The notes under the pieces: generated by a model
Told to the model about the DNA's origin: nothing
What the model saw: only the letters and a program-made list of their open reading frames with translations
Databases searched by the model: none
Part shown: piece after piece, positions 1 through 8,753 of the stretch
Layout: every line of letters starts with the position of its first letter
Numbering within the stretch: the stretch's first letter is position 1
Made by a program: the position numbers and the translations under genes
DNA from: Rickettsiales bacterium
GTDB lineage: Bacteria > Pseudomonadota > Alphaproteobacteria > Rickettsiales > UBA998
Direction of reading: 5' to 3'
DNA length: 64,000 nt
NCBI GenBank assembly: GCA_024304995.1
Contig: JAMWZD010000002.1
Span: 186,001 to 250,000, forward strand

Positions 1-1854
1 TGCTGCATGGCTTATCTGGCGGGCAAGGCGGGTGCGCACATGTTCTGTGATAATGGTGAAATTCTGCGAGGTGCGCGAACTTTCTGCCACAGCTTCCATG
101 ATGGTTGGCAAATCACGAATGGAAATCAGCTCGCCGAGCAGATTCTGCAGGATGCGCTGAACGCCATTCACAGTGATTTGTGATGGTATGGTTTCGGCGA
201 TTAATTTCTGCATATCTTTATCCAGATCATCCAGCAATTTTTGCGTTTCTGCATAAGAAAGCAATTCGGCAAGATTCTCTTTTACCACTTCTGTGATATG
301 GGTGGTGATCACTGTAGGCGGGTCTACCACGGTCAGGTTTTTGAATAATGCTTCCTCACGATGCTGATCCGTAATCCACATAGCAGGCAAACCAAAGGTT
401 GGCTCAGTGGTCGCTTCACCTGGCAGTGCAATCTTGCCACCTGAAGGATCCATCACCAATAGCATATCAGGGCGGATGTCCCCACGCGCATGTTCAATTT
501 CTTTTACCTTGATCACGTACGTATTCGCAGGAAGCTGCATATTATCCTGAATCCGCACCGCAGGCATAACAAAGCCAAGCTCGCGGGCAATCTGTTTGCG
601 CAGTGCTTTAATCTGTTCAGTCAGGCGGTGTCCTTTCTGGTAATTGATCAGTGGCAATAAGCCATATCCCAGCTCTAAACGCAGACTGTCTATATGCAGG
701 GTCTGTGCAATATCATCTGGTTCACCAGCGCCTTGTGGTGCAGGCATGGGTTTGCCATCTGCACCTGTTACCATAGTCGGTGCGCCACCAGATGAACGCG
801 CCATAGCGCCGCCACCTGCCGCTGCTTCCTGCTCAGCTTTATCTGCTTTCATGCCAACATAGACGAGAAAACCTAAAATGGCAGATAATATCAGGAATGG
901 GATAGCTGGCATACCAGGAACAAACGCCAGAATGAACGCAAGAAAAGAGGTCATGCCGAGCGCGGCAGGAAATTCATTTAACTGCCCCAGAACCGCTTTT
1001 TCAGAGCTTCCCGCAACACCTGCTTTCGTCACTAACATACCCGCAGCGGTGGAGACGATCAGTGCTGGAATCTGAGAGACCAGACCGTCACCAATGGTCA
1101 GCAATGTGTATGTCTGCATAGCTTCGCCAAAGGTCATCTCATAGGTTACTGTGCCGATGATGATACCTGCAATGAAGTTAATGAAGGTAATCATCAGGCC
1201 TGCAACCGCGTCCCCGCGTACGAATTTTGACGCACCATCCATTGCCCCGAAGAAGGTGCTTTCATCTTCCAGTTCTTTACGGCGGCTTTTGGCGACTTCT
1301 TCATCAATCAATCCAGCAGACAAATCCGCATCAATTGCCATTTGTTTTCCTGGCATGGCATCAAGGCTGAAACGTGCAGAGACTTCCGCAATACGCCCCG
1401 AACCTTTGGTGATTACCATAAAGTTAATAATCGTCAGAATGCCGAAAATGATGATCCCGATGGCGACCTGCCCGCCCATTGCAAATTCTCCGAAGGCAGC
1501 AATCACCTGTCCTGCTGCGTCAGGGCCGTCCTGCCCGTTGGTGAGGATGAGCCGTGTGGATGCTACGTTAAGCGAGAGCCTGAGCAGGGTTGCAATCAGA
1601 AGGATAGATGGGAAAGAACTCAAACCTAATGGTTTTTCCACAAACAGCACCGTCATCAGAATCAGCACGGAGAGCGTAATCGAGATGCCAAGCAGAAAGT
1701 CCAGCAGCATCGGCGGCATGGAGACAAACAGCACCATGAGAATGCCCATAAAGCCGAGTGCGAAGAAAATATCCGCACGTCGAATGGCAGACTGGAACGC
1801 GGTGTTAGCGCGTGCCATGTTCGCAGAGCGTGGTGCTGGGAGGTTATCTGCCAT
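1..1854 (-). CDS. flhA: Flagellar biosynthesis protein FlhA, C-terminus cut by window edge
   Basis: FlhA is the inner-membrane component of the flagellar type III export gate; its C-terminal cytoplasmic domain docks substrate-chaperone complexes. The first 618 codons are present, reading from ATG at 1854 with no stop before position 1, so roughly the last tenth of a normal FlhA (about 690-700 residues) lies outside. The N-terminal half shows the expected hydrophobic helices and the conserved segment GLSSFPSILLIATLLRLSLN typical of the FlhA/InvA/LcrD family. The start codon overlaps the flbD stop by one base (TAATG), implying translational coupling at the end of the flagellar operon. Confidence 0.97.
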   Translation of the reverse strand, partial: MADNLPAPRSANMARANTAFQSAIRRADIFFALGFMGILMVLFVSMPPMLLDFLLGISITLSVLILMTVLFVEKPLGLSSFPSILLIATLLRLSLNVASTRLILTNGQDGPDAAGQVIAAFGEFAMGGQVAIGIIIFGILTIINFMVITKGSGRIAEVSARFSLDAMPGKQMAIDADLSAGLIDEEVAKSRRKELEDESTFFGAMDGASKFVRGDAVAGLMITFINFIAGIIIGTVTYEMTFGEAMQTYTLLTIGDGLVSQIPALIVSTAAGMLVTKAGVAGSSEKAVLGQLNEFPAALGMTSFLAFILAFVPGMPAIPFLILSAILGFLVYVGMKADKAEQEAAAGGGAMARSSGGAPTMVTGADGKPMPAPQGAGEPDDIAQTLHIDSLRLELGYGLLPLINYQKGHRLTEQIKALRKQIARELGFVMPAVRIQDNMQLPANTYVIKVKEIEHARGDIRPDMLLVMDPSGGKIALPGEATTEPTFGLPAMWITDQHREEALFKNLTVVDPPTVITTHITEVVKENLAELLSYAETQKLLDDLDKDMQKLIAETIPSQITVNGVQRILQNLLGELISIRDLPTIMEAVAESSRTSQNFTIITEHVRTRLARQISHAA

Positions 1855-3242
1855 TAAGAGCTGACTCCTTCAATATCATCATTATATTGACGCAGTTTAT
1901 TGCGCAATGTGCGGATGGAAATGCCTAAAATATTGGCAGCATGGGTGCGGTTGCCGAGGCAGTGATCCAACGTCTGCAATATCAGATCTTTTTCTACATC
2001 TGCCACCGTGCGCCCAATCAGCGATGCCAGTTTTGCGTCATTGCCATAAGATGCACCGATTGGCGCAGCAGGCGCTATTTTTTCAGGCGCTTTTGGCGCA
2101 GGAATCTGTGGTTGTGGCTCATCACCAAACATTTCCTCATCATCCATGTCAGGCAGCATAATGGCGCGTTCGTCTATCTCCGCGCCTTGCGCCATCAACA
2201 CGGCGCGGTGAATGGTATTTTCCAGCTCGCGGACATTGCCTGGCCAATCATACGCATCCAGCTTGATTTTTGCTTTGTCTGAGAGTGGGCGAGGGGGGAC
2301 GCCATTCGCTTTGGAATATTTCTCCACAAAATGTTCAGCAAGCAACACTATATCACCATCACGCTCCCGCAATGGCGGCAGTTCTGTGCTGATGACGTTC
2401 AGACGGTAATAGAGATCTTCACGGAATTTGCCTTCCTTGATATATTTCATCATATCACGGTTGGAAGTGGCGATGATGCGAATATCCACTTTAATCGGTG
2501 CATTGCTGCCCACACGGTCAAATTCTCTTTCCTGAATGGCGCGGAGTAATTTGGCTTGCAGCTTCAAATCCATCTCGGAGATTTCATCAAGCAATAAGGT
2601 CCCTTTATTCGCTTCCTCAAACTTGCCAATGCGGCGATGTAGTGCGCCCGTGAACGCGCCTTTTTCATGTCCGAATAATTCAGATTCCAGCAAGTTTTCG
2701 GGGATGGCTGCGCAGTTGACAGAGATAAAAGGCTTGTCTGCGCGTTTGCTTTTCTCATGCGCATAACGTGCAATCACTTCCTTCCCTGTGCCAGATTCCC
2801 CTGTGATGAGGATAGACGCATCAGAAGGCGCGACTTGCTCCACCATAGACACCACTTGCTTCATGGCATCTGATTGATGCAACACAGTGCGTGTTTCTGC
2901 ACTGATAGTTTCCAGCACGGCAGCAATGAGTTCTTCATCTGGGGGCAGGGGAATATATTCTTTCGCACCTGCTTTAATGGCTTTCACAGCCGCTGCTTTG
3001 TTCCGCGAAATGCCGCAGGCAATAATAGGAACGGAAATGCGGTTGGTGCGTAAGCTGTTGATGAAACGTGCCACATCTTCTTCCACATCAATCATGATGA
3101 TGTCAGCCCCTTTGCCACCCAGCAGCGCTGTCACCGCATCATCAGGTTGTTCAAAATGCGTCACCTTTGCGCCGCGGCGCGTCGCAATCGCAATTGCTTC
3201 TCCGATTTGTCCTTCCAATATGCCTGTGATGGTGAGTCTCAT
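1854..3242 (-). CDS. flbD: Sigma-54-dependent flagellar activator FlbD
   Basis: This is a bacterial enhancer-binding protein that activates class III/IV flagellar promoters with sigma-54 RNA polymerase in alphaproteobacteria. Residues 1-115 form a receiver-like domain whose N-terminal acidic pair is missing, although an Asp (D52) and a Lys (K94) remain; FlbD-type receivers are atypical. The AAA+ domain has Walker A GESGTGKE (148-155), the sigma-54 contact loop GAFTGA (195-200) and Walker B GTLLLDE (214-220). A Fis-type helix-turn-helix closes the protein at about 425-455. At 462 residues it has normal length. It sits between motA and flhA, as flbD does downstream of fliN in Caulobacter-type clusters. 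Confidence 0.95.
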   Translation of the reverse strand: MRLTITGILEGQIGEAIAIATRRGAKVTHFEQPDDAVTALLGGKGADIIMIDVEEDVARFINSLRTNRISVPIIACGISRNKAAAVKAIKAGAKEYIPLPPDEELIAAVLETISAETRTVLHQSDAMKQVVSMVEQVAPSDASILITGESGTGKEVIARYAHEKSKRADKPFISVNCAAIPENLLESELFGHEKGAFTGALHRRIGKFEEANKGTLLLDEISEMDLKLQAKLLRAIQEREFDRVGSNAPIKVDIRIIATSNRDMMKYIKEGKFREDLYYRLNVISTELPPLRERDGDIVLLAEHFVEKYSKANGVPPRPLSDKAKIKLDAYDWPGNVRELENTIHRAVLMAQGAEIDERAIMLPDMDDEEMFGDEPQPQIPAPKAPEKIAPAAPIGASYGNDAKLASLIGRTVADVEKDLILQTLDHCLGNRTHAANILGISIRTLRNKLRQYNDDIEGVSS

Positions 3243-3264
3243 AAGTCCGTGTCAGTTCTGTTTT

Positions 3265-4041
3265 CTAAAAATATGTAATGCGTTGCGCAGCGGGCAGAAT
3301 GGCGTTTAGCACTTCTTCTGTTCTGCGCGGATTTTCTTTAGCGGCAATGGCAACCAGTCCTTTAAGATATACTTGCTGCACCAGCAATTCATTGTCTGAT
3401 AAGCGTTCCAGCTTGGTGGCAAGTGGTGAGAACACCAGGAACGCTAATATCGCGCCATACATAGTGGTCAGCAAAGCAACTGCCATCGCGGGGCCAATAG
3501 ATTCAGGGTCATCCAGATTGCCGAGCATCTGCACCAGACCAATCAGCGTTCCAATTAACCCCATTGCAGGAGCAATGTCAGACGCTTTGCGCAACACCGC
3601 AATGCCGCGTCCATGACGCGCAAGGCGTGCATGAATATCCTGTGATAACACACGTTCCACAATCGGCGCTTCCATTCCATCCACTGCCATGCTGAGTCCT
3701 TTTTTCTGGAAAGAGGTTGAAGGCAGACTGTCTGCTTTCGGCTGCAATGCCAGCACGCCATGCTTGCGTGCTTCTTCCGCCATTTCCAACAGATTCATTG
3801 CCGCCTGTGATGCATCTTCCTCAGGGTAAATGACTGTGCGCGAGGTCAGCACCAATGCGCGCCCTAAATCTACAAAGGAAAAACTGGCTATTACTAGCGC
3901 AAATGTGCCAAGCAACACAATGAGAATAGAGGGAATATCAATAAATGTAGAAAGCGACCCGCTATAGACAATAGCCGCCACAATCAGCCCGAAAGCAGTG
4001 CAGATGCCAAACAGGGTGGAAAAGTCAACGCGAGTTCTCAT
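3265..4041 (-). CDS. motA: Flagellar motor stator protein MotA
   Basis: This is a MotA/TolQ/ExbB-family proton-channel subunit of the flagellar stator, 258 residues, of the shorter PomA-like class. Two hydrophobic helices near residues 5-50 and two near 155-205 flank a cytoplasmic loop. The segment PAMGLIGTLIGLVQMLGNLDDP before the third helix is the family signature. It lies 22 bp upstream of flbD. A motB partner would be expected next to it but is not in the window. The distance from fliN is unusually large because about 600 bp of unrelated sequence separate them. Confidence 0.9.
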   Translation of the reverse strand: MRTRVDFSTLFGICTAFGLIVAAIVYSGSLSTFIDIPSILIVLLGTFALVIASFSFVDLGRALVLTSRTVIYPEEDASQAAMNLLEMAEEARKHGVLALQPKADSLPSTSFQKKGLSMAVDGMEAPIVERVLSQDIHARLARHGRGIAVLRKASDIAPAMGLIGTLIGLVQMLGNLDDPESIGPAMAVALLTTMYGAILAFLVFSPLATKLERLSDNELLVQQVYLKGLVAIAAKENPRRTEEVLNAILPAAQRITYF

Positions 4042-4113
4042 GTGGTTATGCCTTTACTTTTATTAAATGTTTGGTTAAGAACTTTTTTGTAGTTTATATT
4101 TAGGTAAATACCT

Positions 4114-4368
4114 ATGGCTTTATGCAGAGGTTCGTATTCAACAATTATATCAATAAACTTTTTAAAGTTCTTTGAAGTAACTGTTGAAAATGGTTTTGAA
4201 ATATACATAGACAAACTTTCAAATGAACATGCCAAACAAGCCTTTGAAGAAGGTGATGTTGAGTACAATTTTAAACCTGATACAGTATTTTCTTTGAAAA
4301 TAGGATCTGGAACATATTGGTTTACATCAACTTCTGAGGATGTTTTTAAGAAAAAAATTGAATTATAA
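4114..4368 (+). CDS. Small hypothetical protein, antisense to flagellar operon
   Basis: An 84-codon reading frame on the strand opposite the flagellar operon. The product is acidic and beta-rich looking in its second half (residues around 25-84, ending KKKIEL). I do not recognise a family. Support for its being real: it is much more AT-rich than its neighbours, it has plausible amino-acid composition, and a strong intrinsic terminator begins exactly at its stop codon. Against it: no clear ribosome binding site precedes ATG 4114, and an in-frame stop sits only 9 bp upstream, so it may be the surviving 3' part of a longer, truncated gene. The competing 205-codon frame on the minus strand reads through palindromic repeats and is not credible. 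Confidence 0.45.
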   Translation: MALCRGSYSTIISINFLKFFEVTVENGFEIYIDKLSNEHAKQAFEEGDVEYNFKPDTVFSLKIGSGTYWFTSTSEDVFKKKIEL

Positions 4369-4395
4369 GAGCGTTCTTTAAACGCTCTTTTTTTT
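4368..4395 (+). terminator. Intrinsic terminator after the antisense ORF
   Basis: An 8-bp perfect stem AGAGCGTT/AACGCTCT with loop CTTTA is followed by a run of eight T on the plus strand. On the minus strand the stem is not followed by an immediate U-run, so it should not strongly stop the flagellar operon. Confidence 0.85.
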
Positions 4396-4417
4396 GCGTC
4401 ATGCCATCCAGCATTCC

Positions 4418-4541
4418 AACTCCCCCCTTGAGGGGGAGTCAAAACAGCGTGGCTGTTTTGGTGGGGGAGATTCACTGTTGCACCCGTACGCACCCCCACC
4501 GAATCGCTTGCGCTCTTCGACTCCCCCTTCAAGGGGGAGTT
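4418..4541. repeat. MITE-like palindromic element, about 50-bp inverted arms
   Basis: The left arm starting AACTCCCCCCTTGAGGGGG and the right arm ending CCTTCAAGGGGGAGTT are imperfect inverted repeats of about 50 bp around a spacer of about 26 bp. Each arm also contains its own small palindrome of C and G runs. No coding content. It lies between fliN and the antisense ORF, directly beside a second palindromic repeat. Confidence 0.75.
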
Positions 4542-4553
4542 ATGTTTGTGCTC

Positions 4554-4640
4554 GCCATTCTGAGGCAACGCCGAAGAATCCATCTCTCGGCTTGGCGTAC
4601 GCGGCGAAATGGATTCTTCACTTCGTTCAGAATGACGGGT
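4554..4640. repeat. Dispersed palindromic repeat, copy 1
   Basis: An 87-bp near-palindrome whose arms share CATTCTGA and GAAGAATCCAT in inverted orientation. Related copies occur at 32077-32158 and 40659-40741. In one frame it reads as HSERSEES, a peptide signature often seen when such intergenic repeats are mistakenly translated. The right edge ends 12 bp from the fliN stop codon. Confidence 0.8.
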
Positions 4641-4651
4641 TTGATAAAACA

Positions 4652-4948
4652 TCACTTCTTATCACCTTTGATGATTTCAGTCATAGTCACGCCAACACGG
4701 TCTTCCACGACCACCACTTCACCACGTGCAACCAGGCGTGTGTTAATATAGATATCCACTGGTTCACCGACTTTCTTGTTCAGTTCCACCACCGCGCCGC
4801 GTCCAAGCTTTAACAACTGGCTCACCTGCAACGTGGTTTTTCCAAGCACAACGGAGATTTGCACAGGAATATCCTGCACAGCGTCCAGCGTGAGGCTGCC
4901 ATCGCCACTATCGAGTAAATCATTGGTTACTTGTTCCATTTCAGACAT
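4652..4948 (-). CDS. fliN: Flagellar motor switch protein FliN
   Basis: FliN forms the lower part of the flagellar C-ring and helps docking of export substrates through FliH. The 98-residue product consists of a short acidic N-terminus and a complete SpoA/FliN domain (about residues 22-95, with the hallmark region LQVSQLLKLGRGAVVELNKK). Length is typical. It follows fliH by 13 bp in the same operon. Its downstream flank is interrupted by palindromic repeats instead of running directly into the next flagellar gene. Confidence 0.95.
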   Translation of the reverse strand: MSEMEQVTNDLLDSGDGSLTLDAVQDIPVQISVVLGKTTLQVSQLLKLGRGAVVELNKKVGEPVDIYINTRLVARGEVVVVEDRVGVTMTEIIKGDKK

Positions 4949-4961
4949 GATATTTCCTTAC

Positions 4962-5798
4962 TTATTGGTTAGTATTATCTGGAGTTTGAGTATGTTGTGA
5001 AGGAGCATCCTGTTCTTCAGCATCTGTAATGGGTGAAGAAATATCTGCCGTTGCTGCAGGAGGCACAGGAGCAACATCCAGCAGATGCTCGCCGAACATG
5101 GTTTGAATTTGCCCTAAAATATCGCCCAGTGAACGTTCTGCGTTTCCCTGAGACCAGTTAATTTTAATGTCACCTGCCTGCAACGCATCATCCGATGAAA
5201 CAGTGAATGTGCCTTTATAACCAGATTGCGCAGTAGCATCCTGCATCAGTTTTTCGGTGCGCTCTTTTGCTTCTTTACGCACGGTTACTGCAAGATGTGG
5301 CTGCGTCATTAATTGTGGTAAGGCATTGCTCAGTGTTTCTTCTATCAGGCGCATTTCCTTATCTTCAATCGCCTGTCCTGCAACCATCTGTGCAATATGG
5401 TGTGCAATCGTGATCAGCCCGTCATGCTGCTCTTTCCACTGCGTGTCCATATGGCGCTGCACCTGATCCATCTGCGCAGTTAGTTCACGCACGGAGGTGG
5501 CCAGAAACTTTGTGTTTTCAATACCGTCACGCTGCGCTTCTTCTTTGGCTTGCGCACGCCCTGCATCCATGCCTTCAGCGTAGGCTTTTTTCTTTGCTGC
5601 GTCTAACTCTGCCTCAGAAAAACTTGGCGGAGGAGGGGGAGCCACTTCTTTTGGCTTCGCCTGTTCAGTTACATCCGCTTCTGGCACTTCCTCTTTCAGC
5701 GGCGCTGCAAAATCCTGCAGGGTGAAAAAGTCAAAGCGGGCAATCTGCGCGGCTGTAGTGGTGGTAGGGGAAAAATGTCGTGGTGCTGCTATGTTCAT
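4962..5798 (-). CDS. fliH: Flagellar export regulator FliH (FlbE-like)
   Basis: FliH binds the export ATPase FliI and links it to the C-ring. The 278-residue protein has a Pro-rich stretch near residues 50-60, a helical segment with an AYAEGMDAGRAQAKEEAQ-type repeat (about 71-90), and a C-terminal FliH/HrpE-like domain to about residue 235. The last 40 residues are low-complexity. Identity rests on this architecture and on the position between fliG and fliN, where Caulobacter has flbE. The gene starts 4 bp after the fliG stop codon, so coupling is likely. Confidence 0.85.
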   Translation of the reverse strand: MNIAAPRHFSPTTTTAAQIARFDFFTLQDFAAPLKEEVPEADVTEQAKPKEVAPPPPPSFSEAELDAAKKKAYAEGMDAGRAQAKEEAQRDGIENTKFLATSVRELTAQMDQVQRHMDTQWKEQHDGLITIAHHIAQMVAGQAIEDKEMRLIEETLSNALPQLMTQPHLAVTVRKEAKERTEKLMQDATAQSGYKGTFTVSSDDALQAGDIKINWSQGNAERSLGDILGQIQTMFGEHLLDVAPVPPAATADISSPITDAEEQDAPSQHTQTPDNTNQ

Positions 5799-5802
5799 AA
5801 AC

Positions 5803-6828
5803 TTAATAGATCAACTGATCCTCCCCACTTGAATCCGCAATAATAATCTCACCCTTATTGGCAAGTTCTTTTGCGGTAATCACAATATACATCTGTGCTT
5901 CGTCTACGTCTTTTAGGCGCACAGGGCCCATTGCTTCCATATCTTCCTGCAGAATTTTGGATGCACGTTCAGACATGTTGCCGAAGAACAATTCTTTGAG
6001 GTCGTCTGATGCACCTTTCAAACCCAGACCCAATTTGTCTTTATCAACATTGCGAAGCAGCGTCTGGATGCCTGTCTGGTCAATTTTGGTAAGGTCTTCA
6101 AACGTAAACATCAGATTGCGGATGCGCTCAGCTGATTCAGCGTCTTTTTCTTCCAGTTCACCCATAAAGCGGGATTCGGTGTTACGGTCAAAATTGTTGA
6201 AGATGTCTGCCATCTGTTCGTAAGAATCGCGGCGCTGCGTTTTGGAGATATTGCTCATAAATTCCTGACGCAGGGTTTTTTCGATGCCTTCGATCACTTC
6301 CTTTTTCACTGCGTCCATTGCCAACATGCGGTTGATGACTTCCAGACTTAAATCTTCAGGAAGAACGGTCAGCACGCGCGCAGCATGATCTGGCTTGATT
6401 TTGGAGATCACCAGCGCAATGGTCTGCGGATATTCATGTTTGAGGTAACTCGCCAGCACTTCTTCATTCACATTGCCAAGTTTGTCCCATGTGGTGCGCC
6501 CTGCAGGACCGCGGATTTCTTCCATGATGGAATCCACACGTTCCTTGCCAAGTGCTTTTTGCAGCAGACGTTCCGTGGTGTCATATGTTCCCACCAATAC
6601 GCCCGCAGCAGACATTTCATCGCTGAATTCCATGAACAGGCGCTCGACGCATTCAGACTCAACCCGTCCCAAGTTTGCCATCGCGTTGGAGATTTCCTTA
6701 ATCTCATCATCATTCATCATAGAAAACATTTTGGTGGCGTTTTCTTCGCCTACAGACATCATCAGGATGCCTGCTTTCTGCATTCCTGTGAGGGTGCGAT
6801 AATCGTCTTTTGTGATCGTTTTTCCCAT
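5803..6828 (-). CDS. fliG: Flagellar motor switch protein FliG
   Basis: FliG sits on the MS ring and interacts with the stator to generate torque. The 341-residue protein is full length, with N-terminal, middle and C-terminal FliG domains. The middle domain carries an EHPQT-like motif (KHEYPQTIALVISKI) and the C-terminal domain has the charged torque helix region around LKELFFGNMSERASKILQEDME. The gene follows fliF by 14 bp and precedes fliH by 4 bp. Confidence 0.97.
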   Translation of the reverse strand: MGKTITKDDYRTLTGMQKAGILMMSVGEENATKMFSMMNDDEIKEISNAMANLGRVESECVERLFMEFSDEMSAAGVLVGTYDTTERLLQKALGKERVDSIMEEIRGPAGRTTWDKLGNVNEEVLASYLKHEYPQTIALVISKIKPDHAARVLTVLPEDLSLEVINRMLAMDAVKKEVIEGIEKTLRQEFMSNISKTQRRDSYEQMADIFNNFDRNTESRFMGELEEKDAESAERIRNLMFTFEDLTKIDQTGIQTLLRNVDKDKLGLGLKGASDDLKELFFGNMSERASKILQEDMEAMGPVRLKDVDEAQMYIVITAKELANKGEIIIADSSGEDQLIY

Positions 6829-6842
6829 AGATTTATCAATTC

Positions 6843-8465
6843 CTACATATCTTCATCTGCGAAAGCCCAGCCGCGAATCACGTTCAGACTTTCTTCAGGG
6901 TGGTTTTCAATCATTTCATTAATCTTGCGATAGATGGAAGATTTCAGGCTGCCATCCACACGGTCAATGGAGATGAGTGAGTCTTCATCACTGTCAGAGC
7001 TGAAATCTTCCAGTTCACCCATGACGGATGGAGCTGTCAGCAAGCGTTGCAGTTCTTCATCCTCATCTTCTTCATTGGCGGTTTCAATCGCTTTTGCTAC
7101 CAGTGGTTTGATGATCATCAGGATAACCAGCAGAGCCACTGCGCCAAGAATCACAGTTTGCAGGATGGAGGTGAAGTCACGCATCAGCCAATCCAGCGGA
7201 TGTTCTTCTTCCATTGCTGCTTTGTCCGCAAATGGCATATTCACCACTTCCACGCTGTCACCACGATCTGCATCATAGCCTACAGCGGTGCGCACTAATG
7301 TTTCTAAAGAGGCTAGTTCTTCCGCACTGCGTGGCTGATACACACGATCGCCTTCTTCATTGGTAACGTAAGTTCCATCCACCAATACGGCAACGGTCAG
7401 GCGGTTAATTGTGCCAGTCTCTTTAATATGGTTCTCGACCACTTTGGAAATTTCAAAGTTGGTGGTTTCATCGGTGCGCTGCATATTGCGATTATTCAGG
7501 AAGCCTGCATTTTCAGGGTCTGTGTCTGGCAGATTATTTGCCACAGACACATTATCTTTCAGATCCTTCTCATTTTCGTTTTCCACTTCTTCAATGGTCT
7601 GCACCGAACGCGCCACTTGCCCTTCAGGGTCATAGGTTTCAGAATTGGTCACCACACGGTCGAAATCCACATCTGCATTCACTTCTGCTTTCACATTGCC
7701 AAAACCAACAGAGCGTTCTAACAAGGTTTCTACGGTCAGTTCCAGCTTGCTTTCCAGCGATGAACGGAAATCATTTGCCGTTGCTGCCAGCACTTCAGGG
7801 TCATTCGCATCATCTACACCACGCGCCAGCAGATTCCCTTTATTATCGACAATCGTAATCTTGGAAGGTTGCAGCCCTGGCACGCCCGTTGCCACCAGAT
7901 GTTTGATAGCGGCAATTTCTTCCTTGCCCAGACGCGCCGAGCCGCGAACCTTCAATGCAACGGATGCTGTCGGGTCACGACGTTCACGCGTAAATAATTC
8001 TCTTTTAGGGATTACCAGATGCACGCGGGCAGAATCAATCTGACGCAGGGATGAAATAGTGCGTCCCAATTCCCCTTCTAATGCGCGGAGTTTATTGACG
8101 TTTAAAACAAAGTTGGATGTGCCAAGTGCTTCGGTTTCATCAAAAATTTCATAACCGATCATTGAACCTTCAGAAGGCAACCCCAATGTTGCTAAACTTA
8201 CGCGCGCTTGTTCAACTTTATCTGTCTGCACGAGGATTTGTTTGCCGCCCATTGCCAGTTCATACGGGATGTTCATTTTCTCCAGCTCGGCAACAATTTC
8301 CCCGCTATCTTCCAGAGAAATATTATTATAAAGAGTGGACATGGCAGGAGATGCCATATTAGTGGATAAAAAGATGAAAAACCCAAGTAACACAATGGTT
8401 ACAAATATCATGAAGGCCAGCTTTAACTGACTTAATTCACGTAACGATTGTACCATTGCATTCAT
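6843..8465 (-). CDS. fliF: Flagellar MS-ring protein FliF
   Basis: FliF builds the inner-membrane MS ring on which the flagellum assembles. The 540-residue product has a first membrane helix at about 15-36, a large periplasmic YscJ/FliF region, a second helix at about 433-454, and an acidic cytoplasmic tail whose last 35 residues form the FliG-binding helix. It is the first gene of the minus-strand flagellar operon. I could not see a convincing sigma-54 or CtrA site in the 288 bp upstream. Confidence 0.96.
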   Translation of the reverse strand: MNAMVQSLRELSQLKLAFMIFVTIVLLGFFIFLSTNMASPAMSTLYNNISLEDSGEIVAELEKMNIPYELAMGGKQILVQTDKVEQARVSLATLGLPSEGSMIGYEIFDETEALGTSNFVLNVNKLRALEGELGRTISSLRQIDSARVHLVIPKRELFTRERRDPTASVALKVRGSARLGKEEIAAIKHLVATGVPGLQPSKITIVDNKGNLLARGVDDANDPEVLAATANDFRSSLESKLELTVETLLERSVGFGNVKAEVNADVDFDRVVTNSETYDPEGQVARSVQTIEEVENENEKDLKDNVSVANNLPDTDPENAGFLNNRNMQRTDETTNFEISKVVENHIKETGTINRLTVAVLVDGTYVTNEEGDRVYQPRSAEELASLETLVRTAVGYDADRGDSVEVVNMPFADKAAMEEEHPLDWLMRDFTSILQTVILGAVALLVILMIIKPLVAKAIETANEEDEDEELQRLLTAPSVMGELEDFSSDSDEDSLISIDRVDGSLKSSIYRKINEMIENHPEESLNVIRGWAFADEDM

Positions 8466-8753
8466 GCGGGCTACTCCAAATATATCAATTTCAACACCCG
8501 TTTAGAGCCTTGATGTAAAAAATCAGTAAAGATTACATGATTTCAATCATGAAACGAAATTAACATCAACACCTAATTAGGCAAGTTTTACCTATTTAAC
8601 CCTGCTATGGTAAATATATCGTAAAGAAATGATCTAAAAATGGGACAAGATGGCAAAAAATTCAGATTGAGCTATTAAAAATGAAGTTTTTCTGTGTTTT
8701 CTGGATGTATTTGGCGGCTATATAGGCAGAAAGTGCCTAGTATGTCTTAGTTA

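Noticed and set aside
1151-1864. 237-codon plus-strand frame inside flhA
   Set aside because: It is the complement of the FlhA coding frame; the flhA frame has clear family identity.
4038-4655. 205-codon minus-strand frame between motA and fliN
   Set aside because: It translates through both palindromic repeats (HSERSEES and a Ser/Pro/Gly-rich stretch) and opposes a better frame with its own terminator.
8466-8753. Sigma-54 or CtrA site upstream of fliF
   Set aside because: I looked for GG-N10-GC and TTAA-N7-TTAA patterns; no convincing match was found.
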